A DNA stretch of 64,000 nucleotides from Micropterix aruncella (GCA_944548615.1 OX155957.1:28294935-28358934), one strand, 5' to 3'. Counted from the stretch's first letter, positions 31,163 through 43,913 are shown. Notes: generated from the letters alone by a model not told the origin. Translations and numbers: made by a program.

Positions 31163-31965
31163 GTTCAGATTTTATTTATTTATTTTATTAATATAATAGG
31201 TACGCAAACAATACTCTAATAATATATGGTTATCGCTAATATTTTTACATTGTTACTAAATAAAGTATAATATTTTATGCGTACTCCACATGATTAATTA
31301 CCAATTGCGTATGCGCTGTTTATCTCATGATTTACAAAAGTATCAGTACAAAAATTAATATCCTTAAAAATTATCAAAACAAACATTAAAATTTTTAGAA
31401 ATATGTTTACAGTAAATTATGCAAAACAATTAAAAGGAAAAAAAATGATATCAAATATTGTCTGGAATAAAATAATAAAAGCATACGGTAAATTATCAAT
31501 TTGTTTCATAATACGCTATTTATAATGAATTTAACTGCTAATGGTCCCAGTTAAAGAAATTAATGGCATGTACGTGAGATGGGATTGTGGGAAGATTGAT
31601 TTGTCTGCGAAGTGGGAAGGTGAAATGTTAGGTGCTGCCTCAGTCGCCTGGATGATACTTTGAAATTTAACGCTTCTAATAAATCTGGTGAGTCTATCAT
31701 GCCGTTAAGAAGTTTGTGCAGAAACATTAGGCATCTGCACTCTCCTCTCTTTCTCAGAGTAAAAATCTTAAAATAATTTAAACGCTCTTCATAAGAGTAG
31801 AGAGTGCGTGATAGGCCGGTTTTATAGGTTAACATACGCATATACTTCCTCTGCACAGACTCTATCGCTTCCGAATGGACCTCAGAGTGTGGATTCCAAA
31901 TTATGGAACCAAAATCCAGTTGGCTGCGTACTAGAGAATTATAGAGCAGGTTAAAAGAGTTAATA
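31163..31965 (-). pseudogene. 5'-truncated LINE with RT C-terminal domain
   Basis: The minus strand at 31940-31560 encodes SLVRSQLDFGSIIWNPHSEV, then IESVQRKYMRMLTYKTGLS, ERLNYFKIFTLRKRGECRC and more of the post-palm domain. A (TTTAT)n tail on the minus-strand 3' side lies at about 31170-31190. The enzyme core is missing. The frame is open for about 130 codons, so this copy is younger than most RT remnants here. Confidence 0.75.
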
Positions 31966-32344
31966 TGGAGTTAATATATTTTGCGTTCGTTATTCCTGAT
32001 ATTTAGTGAGAAAATCGATAAAGTGAATTGTGTTCGTACCTTCGAGGAGAAGTGTCAACGTTTGCTCGTTTTTAGGCTCCAAAAGCCGAAATTTTATGAC
32101 TTATATGTCGGACTGCCGGAATCAGAATTTCGCATATCGCTTCTCGAATGTGAATATGCTAAAAATTGTGAATATGGTACGTCCTGAGCTTCGAGGCGAC
32201 ACTTAAAGTCCGAGCTGCAAGTCGCCGCAGCAATCAGGAGTTGGGGTCGTAGTGAGGTTAGTTTCTCTGCAATATGTTTCATTTCATACTATACTTTAAA
32301 GTAAAATAATATTACGTTTTACATTCAAAATTCAAGATGATTGC

Positions 32345-32490
32345 GCAGACATCATGGACTTACTCCCTACCACTATCAAACAACTGGAGGACAAACAATT
32401 TAAAAAAACATTAAGGAGATGCTGATAGGCCACCCTTTCTATAATCTGACCGAATTCGAAGGCCATGACTTTGCAAATATTGTACCAATT
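32345..32490 (+). pseudogene. LINE ORF2 C-terminal tail, frameshifted
   Basis: The plus strand reads LLPTTIKQLEDKQFKKTL in one frame and then GHPFYNLTEFE in the next, separated by a frameshift near 32420. The order LPxxI...FKxxLxxxLxxxxFYxLxEF is the common LINE terminus. Confidence 0.6.
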
Positions 32491-32494
32491 TGAA

Positions 32495-33700
32495 TGATAA
32501 TTATATATGTACTTTTAGTATTTAAATGGATTTAGCTTTAGTTTGATTATTTAACAATTTACTTACTACTTTGTATGTTGGAAATACTATGTACAGTTTT
32601 TGGTACGTATATATTCGATTTATTGACTATTTCAATTGTTAGGCTTCTGCTTTGATTATTCAACTTTTTAACTGACTATTTTAATTATTGTGTGTTGAGT
32701 AGGTAGCCTAGAATTATTAACTATTTTATTAAATAAGCCTTTATTTTTTTTGTAATAAGATTCTACGACGAATAACTTTTAGTAGGTTCCAAAGTTTCTT
32801 AGATACTATATATTTTTTTAAATAATATATGTATGGTAAGTAAAGATTAAAGTAGTAATGAGACTTACTAGTTAAAACACAAATATTTTGACACGTCCAA
32901 GAGCGGTTTTTAGCCACCAATTGGACACGACCTAAATGTAATGTAATGTAATTCAGCCAGCCTTTTATGAGCTTGATTTAGAGGAGGGTGGCCAAAGTCT
33001 AAGCTTTAAAGCATCAACGCTTTATACAAATGCCACTGACTGCCGACTCCCAAGAGGAGGCTATGATGAGCTTCAGTCTATTGAGAGGGGGGCTATCGAT
33101 TGTACCCATATTCAAATCTCAAGACTCGGCGAAGAAGCTGGACAATACTATGTCAATCGAAAAAACTATTTTTAGATCAAAGAAGTTATGGTTGCCCTTA
33201 ATAATGAATAAAAAATGAATAAGTGTATACATATTCCGTTATTTTACTAATTAAATCCAAGCAGCCGACGCTACACAGGTATTGAGGTTATGTCGCAATT
33301 TGAATGACAGCTGAGGCCTGAGTCTAGCGATGTTGATAACATAATGACTCAAAAAAAACGTATTTACGTTAATCCGCCGACAAACTAGTCTAGGTTAAAG
33401 CTGGTTTATTAATACCATTGCAATAATATCGGAATTACACGGACTTAAAGTCTGCGGATTATGGAAATCTATTTAATAACACTGATAGTGTTAAGAATAA
33501 TCTTAGAGATAAGGCATTTTAGTCACTGGAGGAATATTACTCGTGTGAGGACTAAAATGCTTGATAACTCATGTGTTAATGCTTTTCTTTGTAATGTGTA
33601 AATTATCTCTTTGCATTTTTTTTGTATTTTCTCTTTTACATTATGTATGACTTGTATACCATTATACTAATATAATAAATTAAAAGTAAAAAAGGATTTT
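32495..33700. other. AT-rich intergenic stretch
   Basis: No coding content recognised. Short TAATG repeats near 32936-32950. Confidence 0.4.
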
Positions 33701-33709
33701 TAAAAACAA

Positions 33710-34250
33710 GCTTTACTTTCTACCAGGGAGTTCCAGTGGCAATCTCGCGGCCTCATCTTCAAACCCTTGTCATCACGTGTAATGGAGAGTATCCATGACA
33801 ACAAAACAAACAAGCTCAAACTTGACTATCTTAGCACTTTCTATCAGGGAGTTGCAGTGGCAGTCTACCAGCTCCATCTTCAGATCCTCGTCATAAAGTG
33901 TAATTGAAAGTGCCCATGATAACAAAACATACTAGCCCTTATTCAACTATCCTACCATTTGCTATCAGGTATTTCCACTCCCTACATCCCGGCTCCATCA
34001 TCGAATCAGCTCGATGGTACCATAATATTGCATTGTCAACGAACTTACATAAGTATGCCAAATTTCAGCTCAATCGGATACCAGCAAGTGGTTGAAAAAT
34101 GGTTTGCAAATTTTGAAACGGACAACTTACATAGGAACATTGCAAATTAAGCTTGTTATAAATATTATGCTTATACGTATTTTTTTATGCTGTATGTTTT
34201 TAAGAAAAATAAAATAAAAATAAAAATAAAATAAAGCTTGTAATAAATCT
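33710..34250 (+). repeat. Three diverged tandem units of about 120 bp with A-rich tail
   Basis: Units begin near 33716, 33838 and 33957 (TTTCTACCAGGGAGTT, TTTCTATCAGGGAGTT, TTTGCTATCAGGTATT). They are followed by GCCAAATTTCAGCTCAATCG, a GTGGTTGAAAAATGG block and an (AAAATA)n tail near 34205-34235. The A-rich tail suggests a retrotransposed unit with an internally repeated body. Class not recognised. Confidence 0.55.
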
Positions 34251-34254
34251 GAAT

Positions 34255-34920
34255 CCGAATCTGAATCCAACTGTAAAATAGACCTATCTAGATCAGACAG
34301 AGTTTAAAATTATACGACACAATTCATTGCTTTACCATCGGCTTCTCTACGGACGGAGTTTTGCGCAAAGTGTATTCACGGAATATCTGTGTCGATTCTG
34401 GGGATGTTATTTCAGAAACTTGAATTGTTCAAGTATTAGTCGGGTAAGAGGAGGGGGGAGGGAGTATTAATTCGACCTTGAAAAGCTGAATCTTGAATAA
34501 CAGAGGCTGAAACGCTACCTTGGATCCGCTTACTCAAATGTTGATTCATAATAAAGAAACTTGAAATGACTGAGTTTTGGTACGGATTAATTAAGGCTAT
34601 GACAAAATTTTAATTCAATACAACGGTGGTAGTGTTGTAGCATCGTATACATATTAAAGTTATCTTTTATACACTCGAGGTGAGGAAATCGATATATACG
34701 TGTAATAACTCACTGAAATAAATACTACGACGCGCGCGATAGAGCGATGGATAAATGGTAAGAACTGCCAAAGGTCAAGGAAAAACTATACAAAGAAGCT
34801 ACGGCTACATGATCTTGAAGAAGGTAAATCAGAAGGCAAATATACTCAATGAAATAACCACAGAGATGAGGGCTTTGCTGAGAAGAGGGCTCAAGACGAG
34901 GGGCTCGTAATAAATAAATC
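34255..34920. other. Intergenic stretch, no gene seen
   Basis: Unremarkable; the short frames are not gene-like. Confidence 0.4.
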
Positions 34921-34935
34921 AAAGACGAGAAATAA

Positions 34936-35204
34936 AGTTTGTTTCTACTTTTTATTGTGAAATTTCACAATGGGCGGGTTTATTGACATATGACAATCAC
35001 TTACAACCAACCGTACTATGACGTGTTTATATGTATGTATGCGTGTAACTTGTGTGTAAGTGTGTGTCTTGTTATTGCATTCGATCAACAGAATTAAATT
35101 TGCAATTCTGTTAATTTTATCCCAACGGAAAATGGTTACCCAGCCGGGAATCGAACCCGGGACCTTACAACGTAAGATCAGGCCACCTTACCGATATGCC
35201 AATT
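34936..35204 (-). mobile_element. tRNA-derived SINE
   Basis: On the minus strand a tRNA-like head carries an A-box-like word (TGGCATATCGG, 35201-35191) and a perfect pol III B box (GGTTCGATTCC, 35157-35147) 33 bases apart. A tRNA-unrelated body and an A-rich end follow. Target duplications AAAGACGAGAAA(T/C)AA lie at 34921-34935 and 35205-35219. The single mismatch in the duplication suggests moderate age. Confidence 0.85.
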
Positions 35205-35219
35205 AAAGACGAGAAACAA

Positions 35220-35600
35220 ATAAATCAGAGACGAGAATAAGAGTACCTACCTAATAATATAGCAAATACTAAGAGACTCAATACAATTATAGTAAAATAA
35301 CATATAATGCGAGATAATAATAAAAATAATAGTTTATTGAGAACTGTGAGTAGATCGTACAAAATCGATGGTCATGTGATCTAGAACTTACCTATGAAGT
35401 GTATAATATTATCTATAATTGTAATTTTACTTGATGTATAGTGTACCTATACATATATACATTAATATATACTTAGACGTATTAGAACTAAGGCAATAAA
35501 ACATAATACCAAGAAAAATAACAAAAAATAAAAATATAATGAGGTAATCACAGTTAATAAATTTAATTGACAATGTCATCACATAGTTGGTTAAAAAGAA
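35220..35600. other. AT-rich stretch
   Basis: No gene or repeat ends recognised. Confidence 0.4.
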
Positions 35601-35604
35601 GAAA

Positions 35605-35860
35605 AAAATCTAATATAGATTTTTTTTTTTATTTATGTATTTATTTATAAAGAAAAGCACATTTTATCACTGTAGCAGGTACATTGTAACATTAACACTA
35701 GAGGATTAAGTAAATGTAAATAGTAGCAAAATAAAGAGCACCGCAGACCACATTTTTTTCAAATCAACGCCGCGTAACTAGGCTTAGGCCCGTACTAAAG
35801 CAAGCGTACCAAGTAAACAGTGGTTTGTGCATACTTTAGACTACTTATTTGTTTTTTAAA
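35605..35860 (-). mobile_element. LINE 3' end (same type as 10880-11090)
   Basis: The poly-T/TTTAT side at 35621-35655 is the 3' tail on the minus strand. ACGGGCCTAAGCCTAGTTAC at 35794-35775 is the stem-loop motif. GCGGTGCTCTTTATTTTGCT is shared with 10880-11090. Confidence 0.65.
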
Positions 35861-35864
35861 TGCC

Positions 35865-37395
35865 AGGCATCAAATATTATTAAAAATTAACTAATAACAA
35901 TAAACACTGTAGGTACGAGTTAATTATCACTCTAAAAACTAAGTCATCTACATGTATAAGCGTCTTTTAGTCTGTCAGTTTACGAATACTATCTAAAACA
36001 TACCCATCCTACAATATATAATAAGATAGGTGGTAAAGGAAATTTATTGATACGTGAAAAGTAAATAATCATTACGGATGAGAAAATAACATTCAATAAA
36101 CGGCGAAATAATCAAATTGAATAATAATAATTTAATATCGTAATGAATAGAAAAATAATAAATAATAATAATAGTGAATCGCAATAAATGGAAAAATAAT
36201 ATCGCAATAAATAGTTCAAGAATTGAATTGAAATAGTCAGAGGATACAATTATATATAAAATGACCATGTTACAAGTTAAAATATATAATATAATTGAAT
36301 TAAAAAGAACAAAAACACAAGAACAGCGATTTAACAAAATATTAATCATACTAATATAATTTATTTAAATTAAATATATCTACATAAGAAGGTCAAATAT
36401 TTGGTGGCTAATATGTCGGACCTTCATTCAGAAGCCACCAGTGACACCGCTTTTTAATTGGTCTTTATTGTATACGATCCTTACTAGAGATGCTAACATA
36501 TATAAATGTAGACTAAACAAAAGAAGTATGAATGGGCTGAAGTATGAATCTTTGAATGAATCAATTATTAATGTTTGGTTTGGTTGGCTTTTGTCCTTTC
36601 CAAAGAACCTTCTCCACGGCAATATTACGTGCACAGTATATCATCAATAAAGCGAGACGCCCAGCAACAACAATAACTGTAACCTGTCTCGCGTATATTC
36701 GAACAACAAAAAGTAAACAAACAACAAACTGTCATAAAAAAAGTTGGCCGAGTGTGTAACCAGATAGCGAGAGATATTTATTACGCGACAGTTACCACAC
36801 AAACCCCCAGTTATCCCAGACCCGGCTGCCCCCTGCCAACGGTTGGAACTCCCCGAAATGGGTCGTTCCCGAATATTCGCAATGGGGAAGGGGGGATGGT
36901 GGGGGGCTGGAGGGCTAATAAGTTCTCGAAAGAAAATAACACGTTCTTCCATAAAACGGTTAGAGAGGATTGGGTAAGCAACTGTCGGAGCGCGAGACGA
37001 TGAATAAAATAATAACTGCACTTACAACTGAAGACGTTGTATGTATCTAGGATACGGTTCCAAGTAATCGTTTATAAGTCAAAACAAGTGTTATAACTTC
37101 GTTCATTATTGTGTGTATTTTAGTTATGGAATTAAAGTTACGATACAATAAAATTAAATGGTGCGTGTTGTTATTACCATATGTCATCTCAAGTTGTGTT
37201 CTGACAGAATGCGACACCCTATTTGTTGCTACGGACATAATATGTCTCATACTATCACAACAGTACACAGTGTCTGAATACTGCGTTACCACCGACGATT
37301 TTGACCCACTTAAAAACTATTCTCGTCACTTACACTTTTAAAGTTAGCTGTGACCAGAATTCAAATTATTATTGGATATTATAAATTGATTTAGA
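35865..37395. other. Intergenic stretch, mostly AT-rich
   Basis: 36044-36350 is AT-rich with no recognisable coding. 36399-36440 has GGTGGCT..AGCCACC as a hairpin. 36770-37000 is GC-richer, non-repetitive, with G-runs. A 76-codon frame at 37111-37341 (+) has a hydrophobic N-terminal stretch (WCVLLLPYVISSCVL) but no other support. Confidence 0.35.
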
Positions 37396-37399
37396 AAAG

Positions 37400-37565
37400 A
37401 ATTTACCGCCTGAATTTTGTAGTGCCCGACGTTTAGGGCGATGTTGCTACCGCCATTGTCCAGGATATTTCCCCGTTGTCCGCCGTTGTATACCCTGGAC
37501 AACGGCGGTTGCAACATCGCTGACACGTCGAGTGTTACAAATTCTCGCGGTAAATTCGTTTTTAA
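37400..37565. mobile_element. Fold-back MITE (AAATTC-CCGCG arms)
   Basis: Outer arms GAATTTACCGCC and GCGGTAAATTC, inner arms GCGATGTTGC..CCGCC.TTGTCCAGG and CCTGGACAACGGCGGTTGCA. Nearly the full length folds on itself. Relatives at 26172 and 57222. Confidence 0.65.
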
Positions 37566-37569
37566 ACAT

Positions 37570-38310
37570 ATTAAAAATGTCAAAGAACCGCGATAGTCTT
37601 CGATTTCATATTATTGGATATTACGACATAAAGAGGGTTCTATCACGAGCCAATCACAGCTTTTTCTTCAATGTTTTTCCCTGGGTGTTTCCATAGGTTC
37701 CATGGTGGTTTCCTTTCACACACACACACACAAAAGCAAAGTTTTAGTAAATGTAACTTAGTAAACTTAGTCGTCGTTTTTTACAGGTATTGAGCCTCTT
37801 TAAAGTTTCATTCGTATTACATATTGTTTTGGAATGTCCATCAAAAAATAACGTTTCCAAAATAGGACATATACATTTAGTACGAAATTACTTCAACCAG
37901 CGGTCAATGGAGACATCACGTAAGGTCGACCTATTTCTACCAAAGGAGCTTTTTTGAAGTAAGGGAAATAAGAAGAGTGTATTCATGGAACGTTATTCTA
38001 AGTAAGTAGATAAGCAAATCGCAATAGAGCAATCGAAATTCTAAGATACACTCACTCCAACAATATGCAAAAAAGAAGTAAGAATACAACACCATCTCAG
38101 TCTCTCTATTCAATTCATCCTGGTCACGGCACCATTTGCGTTAATCTTACCACTGATAACCCAATATTATTATAAATCTTGCCAAATCATGAATTTGCTA
38201 GATAATGATTCTAATACAGTATCATCTTATAACATAGTTCAATACTAAATCGCCCCAACTTAATTAAAAGTGATAAAAGCTTGCATTCGTCTTAAATCAA
38301 TGCGAATAAT
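37570..38310. other. Intergenic stretch
   Basis: A (CA)n run of about 8 units lies at 37718-37733. No gene seen. Confidence 0.4.
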
Positions 38311-38317
38311 GATTGAA

Positions 38318-38460
38318 ATTTTATTTATTTATTTATTTATTTATTGGTCCACAAAAAAAATACACCGTTAGCACTTAACATAGCTTGTGTTGCTCCTAAC
38401 TAGGCAGAGCCTGTTCTAAGGAGAACACCAATACTAATGATTATAAACTACATAACTTCC
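38318..38460 (-). mobile_element. LINE 3' end
   Basis: (TTTA)n at 38321-38344 is the minus-strand tail. AGAACAGGCTCTGCCTAGTT then AGGAGCAAC at about 38420-38392 is the stem-loop motif. Closest to 11415-11530. Confidence 0.6.
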
Positions 38461-38469
38461 AAAATACGA

Positions 38470-38985
38470 CCCCAAATTATCCAGTGATATCATTTTTCTA
38501 TGAAGCTTCTGTGACCGCAACTTCAGTGAAACTGTATTTTTGTCACCATGCTTTCAGACGCTGCTAGCGTAGGAATTTTTTATAGTAACTATTTTGAAGA
38601 TAAAATTTCTGCTCTCGCTCTGCTGACGTTATCTGATCATATTTTTATTGTTGTGAGTTTTACACGGCGGTACATATTCTCGAAGTGTTGTTTCCTATGT
38701 CAAATGGCTGGTTCAAATGACTGACCTCACTTATCCCTCTATTGAACATTTCCCACCCCAATATTCGTCTTTTACATTTTAAAAAACCTGCGGTATATTG
38801 GTGACCCCGGAAATAAACATACTAGGCAATTTCCCTGATTTTCAGCATCTGTTAGGCAATAAAATGTGAGAGTATGTACATAAGCGCTTTTATAATTGCA
38901 TTAATATTATTTTATATTTGGAGAGGATTCGAGATAAAAGGTTTGACAGCCCTCAGCCGGAGGGTGTATAGTTAATACCGCTTTG
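38470..38985. other. Intergenic stretch
   Basis: No coding sequence or repeat boundaries recognised. Confidence 0.4.
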
Positions 38986-38989
38986 GCGA

Positions 38990-39245
38990 GAGGGAGATGA
39001 AAGGAGGCATCGGTATGCGGTGAAAGAGGACGGAGCTGGAGGCTGGTGTGGGAAAATCAATACCGCGAAGAGTATAGCCGCGGCGGTATCAAAACAGAGC
39101 GCTCCGTCTCGGTCGCACCTAGGGCGCCGCCCACGCTCGTCCTCGCCCCGTCCCGCTCACGTGCCGCCGCCGGGCAACAGTTTCCCGCTACGCCTCGTGT
39201 TGCCAAGAGCCGAGAGAGGACCTAAAACGCTTCACGAGAAATAAC
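38990..39245. promoter_or_regulatory. GC-rich island
   Basis: High CpG, non-repetitive. Contains GCCGCCGCC and CACGTG (E-box near 39158). A 74-codon plus-strand frame here is probably chance. May be a promoter or conserved element. Confidence 0.3.
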
Positions 39246-39511
39246 ATAGATGTTCCATTCCATACATTATGGGGCATCGAAATGTGTAGATCATTCGAGG
39301 GTGAATCTCTCACAGAATACTAAATATTTTTTAACCGTTTGCCTGTCTAACAAGAATTATCTCGGAGTGCCGCGTTCTTAAAACTTTGGATCACTCCGAC
39401 TTAAATCGGAGTTAGAGGCTCGAAGGGTAAGTATATACTTACCACCTTCCTTGAGGCGCTATCTTCAAATCGTCGCTCTATATGTTAAAACTCGTACATG
39501 CCAACAATAGA

Positions 39512-39600
39512 TGACATCAGGTCGACAACCATCCCCGCCCTCTAGGAAACATGCATCTCCAGACCCCTGGTAATTCGCCGGATGGACAGCGTGTCTAGCA
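39512..39600 (+). repeat. GC-rich repeat family, partial unit
   Basis: The block GACAACCATCCCCGCCCTCTAGGAAAC to CCAGACCCCTGG corresponds to the interior of the family near 21310-21360, placed directly before the next copy's constant end. A head-to-tail arrangement again. Confidence 0.6.
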
Positions 39601-39604
39601 AAAC

Positions 39605-40195
39605 TGGAGGTGTCAACTACAACGGGCGAAGCAGCCACCCCAGGAAGTTTTAACGATATTGATCATTCTGTCTCCCGTAAGGTGAGCGTAGGAGACTTTG
39701 GGATGAAACAGTCCAGTGCCTAGTTACGCCACTCGCCTGTAAGAAGCCAACGCCTTACCGCGAGTCACTGGGTTTGACCCCAGCGGGCGGCCTCGTGCCC
39801 TTACTTCCGGTTTCGGAAGGATTTCCACGGTGTCCCGACTGGTTACAAGTTCGAGGTCGCTTGCGCGGTCCTCTCCTTTACGTAGCGGTGAATCGGCATC
39901 TACCGAATCTATCGCGGACCACGGCGTCCATTGCCCGCCTAATATTCGTGATAGAGGGTGGCCGAATTGGTCGTTTTAAGAGCGGTTGCTGTAAGGTTAA
40001 CAGCCACCCACGCTCTATAGAAAACAGAGCCGTTTCCAGACTCCCTGGTTATCAGTCGAAATGCACGGTCGATTGGCTGACGTCGCACGGTGCGCAAACC
40101 GTCCAGGAGCGCTCGAAGAGCGATTCCCAGGGGGCACAGAGCCCTACCCGGGCTCGCACTTCTACGTGGAGGCTACCGGATTGCTGCAACATATT
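39605..40195 (+). repeat. GC-rich repeat family copy
   Basis: Starts GGTGTCAACTACAACGGGCG and runs in family order to GCTCGCACTTCTACGTGGAG. It keeps an open frame at 39774-40214 whose central part (VRGRLRGPLLYVAV, LPNLSRTTASIAR) parallels that in the 10266 and 20919 copies. Confidence 0.8.
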
Positions 40196-40259
40196 AAAAA
40201 ATAGAACTACTTGACATTTTGCAAGGTTAAGGTCATCCGAGGTAGACTGCTTGGCATCC

Positions 40260-40680
40260 GGGGTAGACCTCCCCCCCCTCCCCCCTCCCTCCCTCGCTTC
40301 TAGTTCACCACTGAGTATCGGCGCCCTGCTAATAACGTCGAGTAATGAATGAGTAGGATTTATGTGTAATTCCCCTATCCCTCACTTTCTTCGCGCGTTG
40401 TCCGCGTGTTGTCGAGAGGTCCCGTGCAATAATTCCCCTGTTATCCTCGCGGGCGTATCAAAGAGAAATGTTTGCGCTCACAAATAGGCAAATGCCGACG
40501 CGGCGAGTATAGCGTCTGCCTCCATCGCTAGCACCACTAACACCACCGCCCGCCTGTAATGGCCCGATACTCGGAAGGTGCTCCCCAAGGATGCGTTCCG
40601 CTTCCCTAATTTATCAGCGCGACAAGACGCGACGTAGATAAAGCAAAATAGATACATATAACCATTATTATATAGGGTAT
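40260..40680. other. GC-balanced non-repetitive stretch
   Basis: A C-rich tract at 40268-40300, then 40380-40640 with CpG-containing, non-repeated sequence. No exon recognised. Confidence 0.35.
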
Positions 40681-41149
40681 TAGATTGCTCAATGCCATGA
40701 TATGTTTTGGCAACCCTTCTGAGCCGGCGACATGTAGGTGGCGCTGTCCGGCGAAACTAATATCTATTAAGCCATCAATAATTTCTTTATTCTTTATTTC
40801 TTAAGAAACCATACAGCGTTGCTAACTATTTTACATATGTGATCGTAACAATCAATGTGAGGCCGTTTACTTGTTTTCAAGGTTATCAACAAGTGTTTAA
40901 CAATTTAAAATAACTTTCATTCATTTAAGTTATCCAATCCGGAGGAGTAGGTATAGAAAGGGTATGGTTTGCATTGTATACATACATACATATACATGTA
41001 TGTACACATGCTTAAATACATATACCTAGAGATGCACATTCTTAAATACATAAATATAAATATTATTACAATAAATACATAAATTAATAAATACATAAAT
41101 AGGGAAAATAAATACATACATAAATAAGTCGTCAAATAATAATAATAAT

Positions 41150-41790
41150 AATATTTTATATGCGCATTAATAATTATTCTATATGCGCATATTCTAAGGT
41201 TCTTTTAAATTCTATTATATAAGCAGTACGATTAAATAAATTATTATCTATAATAGTCTATATGATGGAACCTAGTATAATATAAGGTTATAAGACGACA
41301 CATAAGGGCATTTTGTGCATAATTAGTATTTGCGCGTTGCAATTCGAATGTTCGATGAGCTCTAATGGTTCGACAAGGAACGACAAATGACTAGTTTTCT
41401 ACGAGGTATGGGCTGTCGATGCTATTATTCAGGAGTGCGCCTATCCTCGAGCGAGTGAAGATGGAAGTGTCTCAGTCTACTATAATATGAGTGAAGTCCT
41501 TGATATTGCCGAAGGTAAGATGCCTCAAGAATCTGTTCTGGGCTCCTTCAATTCTCATTTTATAGACGCTGTATTGCGGGTTCTAGATAGATGACGCAAA
41601 TTCTAAAACACTACGGACATAAGCACAATATAGCGAAAGAATAGGTTTAGAATTTGTAAACGTGAATTCGTAGTGATAAAGCCCAAAGTTTTCATTGCTT
41701 TACCAACCATACTCTCGATGTGCTGATTGAATGATAGTTTACCATCTAATATTACACCAAGATCCCGTATACCATCTTCGGTTGGAATTT
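41150..41790 (-). pseudogene. LINE RT thumb/C-terminal remnant
   Basis: The minus strand from 41789 reads RDLGVILDGKLSFNQHIESM and VGKAMKTLGF. After a frame change it continues YCAYVRSVLEFASSI and NRFLRHLTFGN. Several stops and shifts follow. This is the same region as residues 170-260 of the better RT at 60797, but clearly another, older copy. The AT-rich 3' flank to 40880 contains (AAATACATA)-like repeats. Confidence 0.7.
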
Positions 41791-42135
41791 ATTTAATTAT
41801 TGAGATACTTATGATTAGGTATACAGTTCATTGATCATGTAACGTTTGCTTCTTATAATAATTAATATAGGTAGGTTTATACATGACCTTTCATGCCAAT
41901 AGCACATCTAACTAAGCGATAATTTGGCCCGTCTCTAGATGTGCATATTTTTATGCAATTTTAGGAGATGAAATGTTTTTTTAACAATAAATTATTTGGA
42001 CCCACCACCTGTACATACACATAAATATACCAATTTTATAAAATATATAGCTATGTAATAAATAAATACATTTAAGTACAAATTTAGTAAAATTTCATTA
42101 AGAATAATAGATAAGTGATACTAAATAAATTGTCG
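41790..42135 (-). mobile_element. LINE 3' end, copy 2 (GGACCCACCACCTGTA family)
   Basis: Matches 28963-29455 (GATTAGGTATACAGTTCATT, CACATCTAACTAAGCGATAA, GGACCCACCACCTGTACATA, AAATTGTCGTG) with small gaps. It has an extra GGCCCGTCTCTAGATGTG block. Confidence 0.65.
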
Positions 42136-42139
42136 TGTG

Positions 42140-42840
42140 TTGCGAAAAATTCTTTGCCCGTTTATGTTGTAAATAAATTGGATCGGTTGATTGGATTTGG
42201 ACCAATGATAATGATTGATATGAATTGGACCAATGATAATGAATGTTTTTTTTATAAATGACTGATTGATTTTTAAAAGTCATTATAAAAAACTATGATA
42301 TCAAAATAACATAAAATTATTTTTGTGTCGGCTGATTACAAAACATCAAAAAATATATATTTATTATTCGGGAAAGATACAACTATTTGTTAATTATAAC
42401 AAATTATCATGGTACAATATTTCACTTAATTATTAATTTCCGTAATTGTTTTAATTCTTTCCGACAATAGTGGTTTTACAGTATTTCCTTATACAATAAT
42501 TTTTCAAAATTGAATTGATTTAAATTAAATTTATATCGAACTGAATTATATTTTAGTTGCAATATCATAAGTTTAAGCAAGAGTATTTCATTTCAATAAT
42601 TTCGATTCGACAAATTCTAGCAAGAGTAATAGGGGATAGGATAAGAAAGGAGAGGGACGGGATATAGGTATTTATAGTACAGTCTATTGTTTTGTTTTAT
42701 TTTAGTACCTATCGTTTTGCATTGATCTTTTTGTAAAATTTATAACGGCACCATTTGTATTGCTTCGACGCGAATACTCGTCATCGCTTCATTTTCATTT
42801 CGCACCCCGTGGGATGGACTTTTAAAAATAAATTCCGCAG
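42140..42840. other. AT-rich stretch
   Basis: No gene seen. The words ATTGGACCAATGATAATGA.TG recur at 42210-42245. Confidence 0.4.
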
Positions 42841-42841
42841 T

Positions 42842-43500
42842 TAACTCAAATTCAAATTCAAAATTCTTTATTAATCTATAATATTACATATATTTTAAAA
42901 ATTCAAAGCCACCCTAACTAGGCCTCGCCTGTACTAAGGTAGGCTTAATATAAAAGAAGGTAGAGTGATTTTCGTAACTTGCTGTATTATCTATGTATAT
43001 TATTATGTTACATTTAAGAAGATAGATATGTCTCCAAAATAATAAAACGTAATAATATTAAATTTAGGTACCTATATAAATATAAATATACACGTACATA
43101 CATAAATAAATATATACTTTATAGATAAATATAAAATAATACTATATAAATATATATATATACATATATCTCACAAATCGTGCTCTATTTTAATATATAT
43201 GTTATTAATGTCTCCGTTTCTCGTCGACCCATAGTCAAAAGTGACCTAGTTAGGTTTTTCTTTACGCCGTGACTAGTCCTAGAATTTAGTCCTGCAGGAA
43301 AAACACTATTCATTTTGTTGAACAGCCGAGGAGCAATGTAAGAAAAGTGATTTGCGCAAAACTCTTTTTTTGGATTAAGTGCTGTCTGGTTATTGTAACT
43401 CGTGTTCCTTTATGGTGTGTTGAATATAGATGATAATTCTCATGATTATAGTAGTACAGTAGAACTATAGAACTGGTTAATATTATTGAAATAAAAATAC
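42842..43500 (-). pseudogene. LINE ORF2 C-terminus and 3' UTR (family A)
   Basis: The minus strand at 43365-43200 reads ANHFSYIAPRLFNKMNSVFP, then KKNLTRSLLTMGRRE. The (AATTTGA)n tail lies at 42847-42866. The stem-loop ACAGGCGAGGCCTAGTTAGG is at 42932-42913. The tail unit differs from the (AAAT)n of other members. Confidence 0.7.
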
Positions 43501-43504
43501 TAAA

Positions 43505-43905
43505 CGCTGAAAAAGAGACAAAACGTCGTTATCTAAATAAAATCGTGGTAAAATTAACGAACTACTTTTTTTACCTAGATCGTATTTCGTTATCTGGGAC
43601 GGTTATGGTATGGCATCAGAACGATTCGTATTTTCCGCATCGGCATTTAACCATTTTTACAAAACGTGAAAATACCTTTATAGTATTTAGGAAGCGAGGC
43701 TAATTAAATTAAATAAAATTCAAAACCGTGGGGTATCCAAAATTGAATGAAAGCGCTTTTCTTTGAAATACGTAAAGCACCCAAATAAATAAGAAGCGCG
43801 GAAAAAACATCAAAGAAAACCCGATTCCGCTGATTTCATCTTTGATTTCTCGCTCCACCATTTTCTTGAGCCGCCCTTTTGAGCAATCCGAGTTGAACCC
43901 CAGAA
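43505..43905. other. Intergenic stretch
   Basis: 43760-43905 is GC-balanced and non-repetitive. No exon recognised. Confidence 0.35.
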
Positions 43906-43913
43906 AGGAAATA

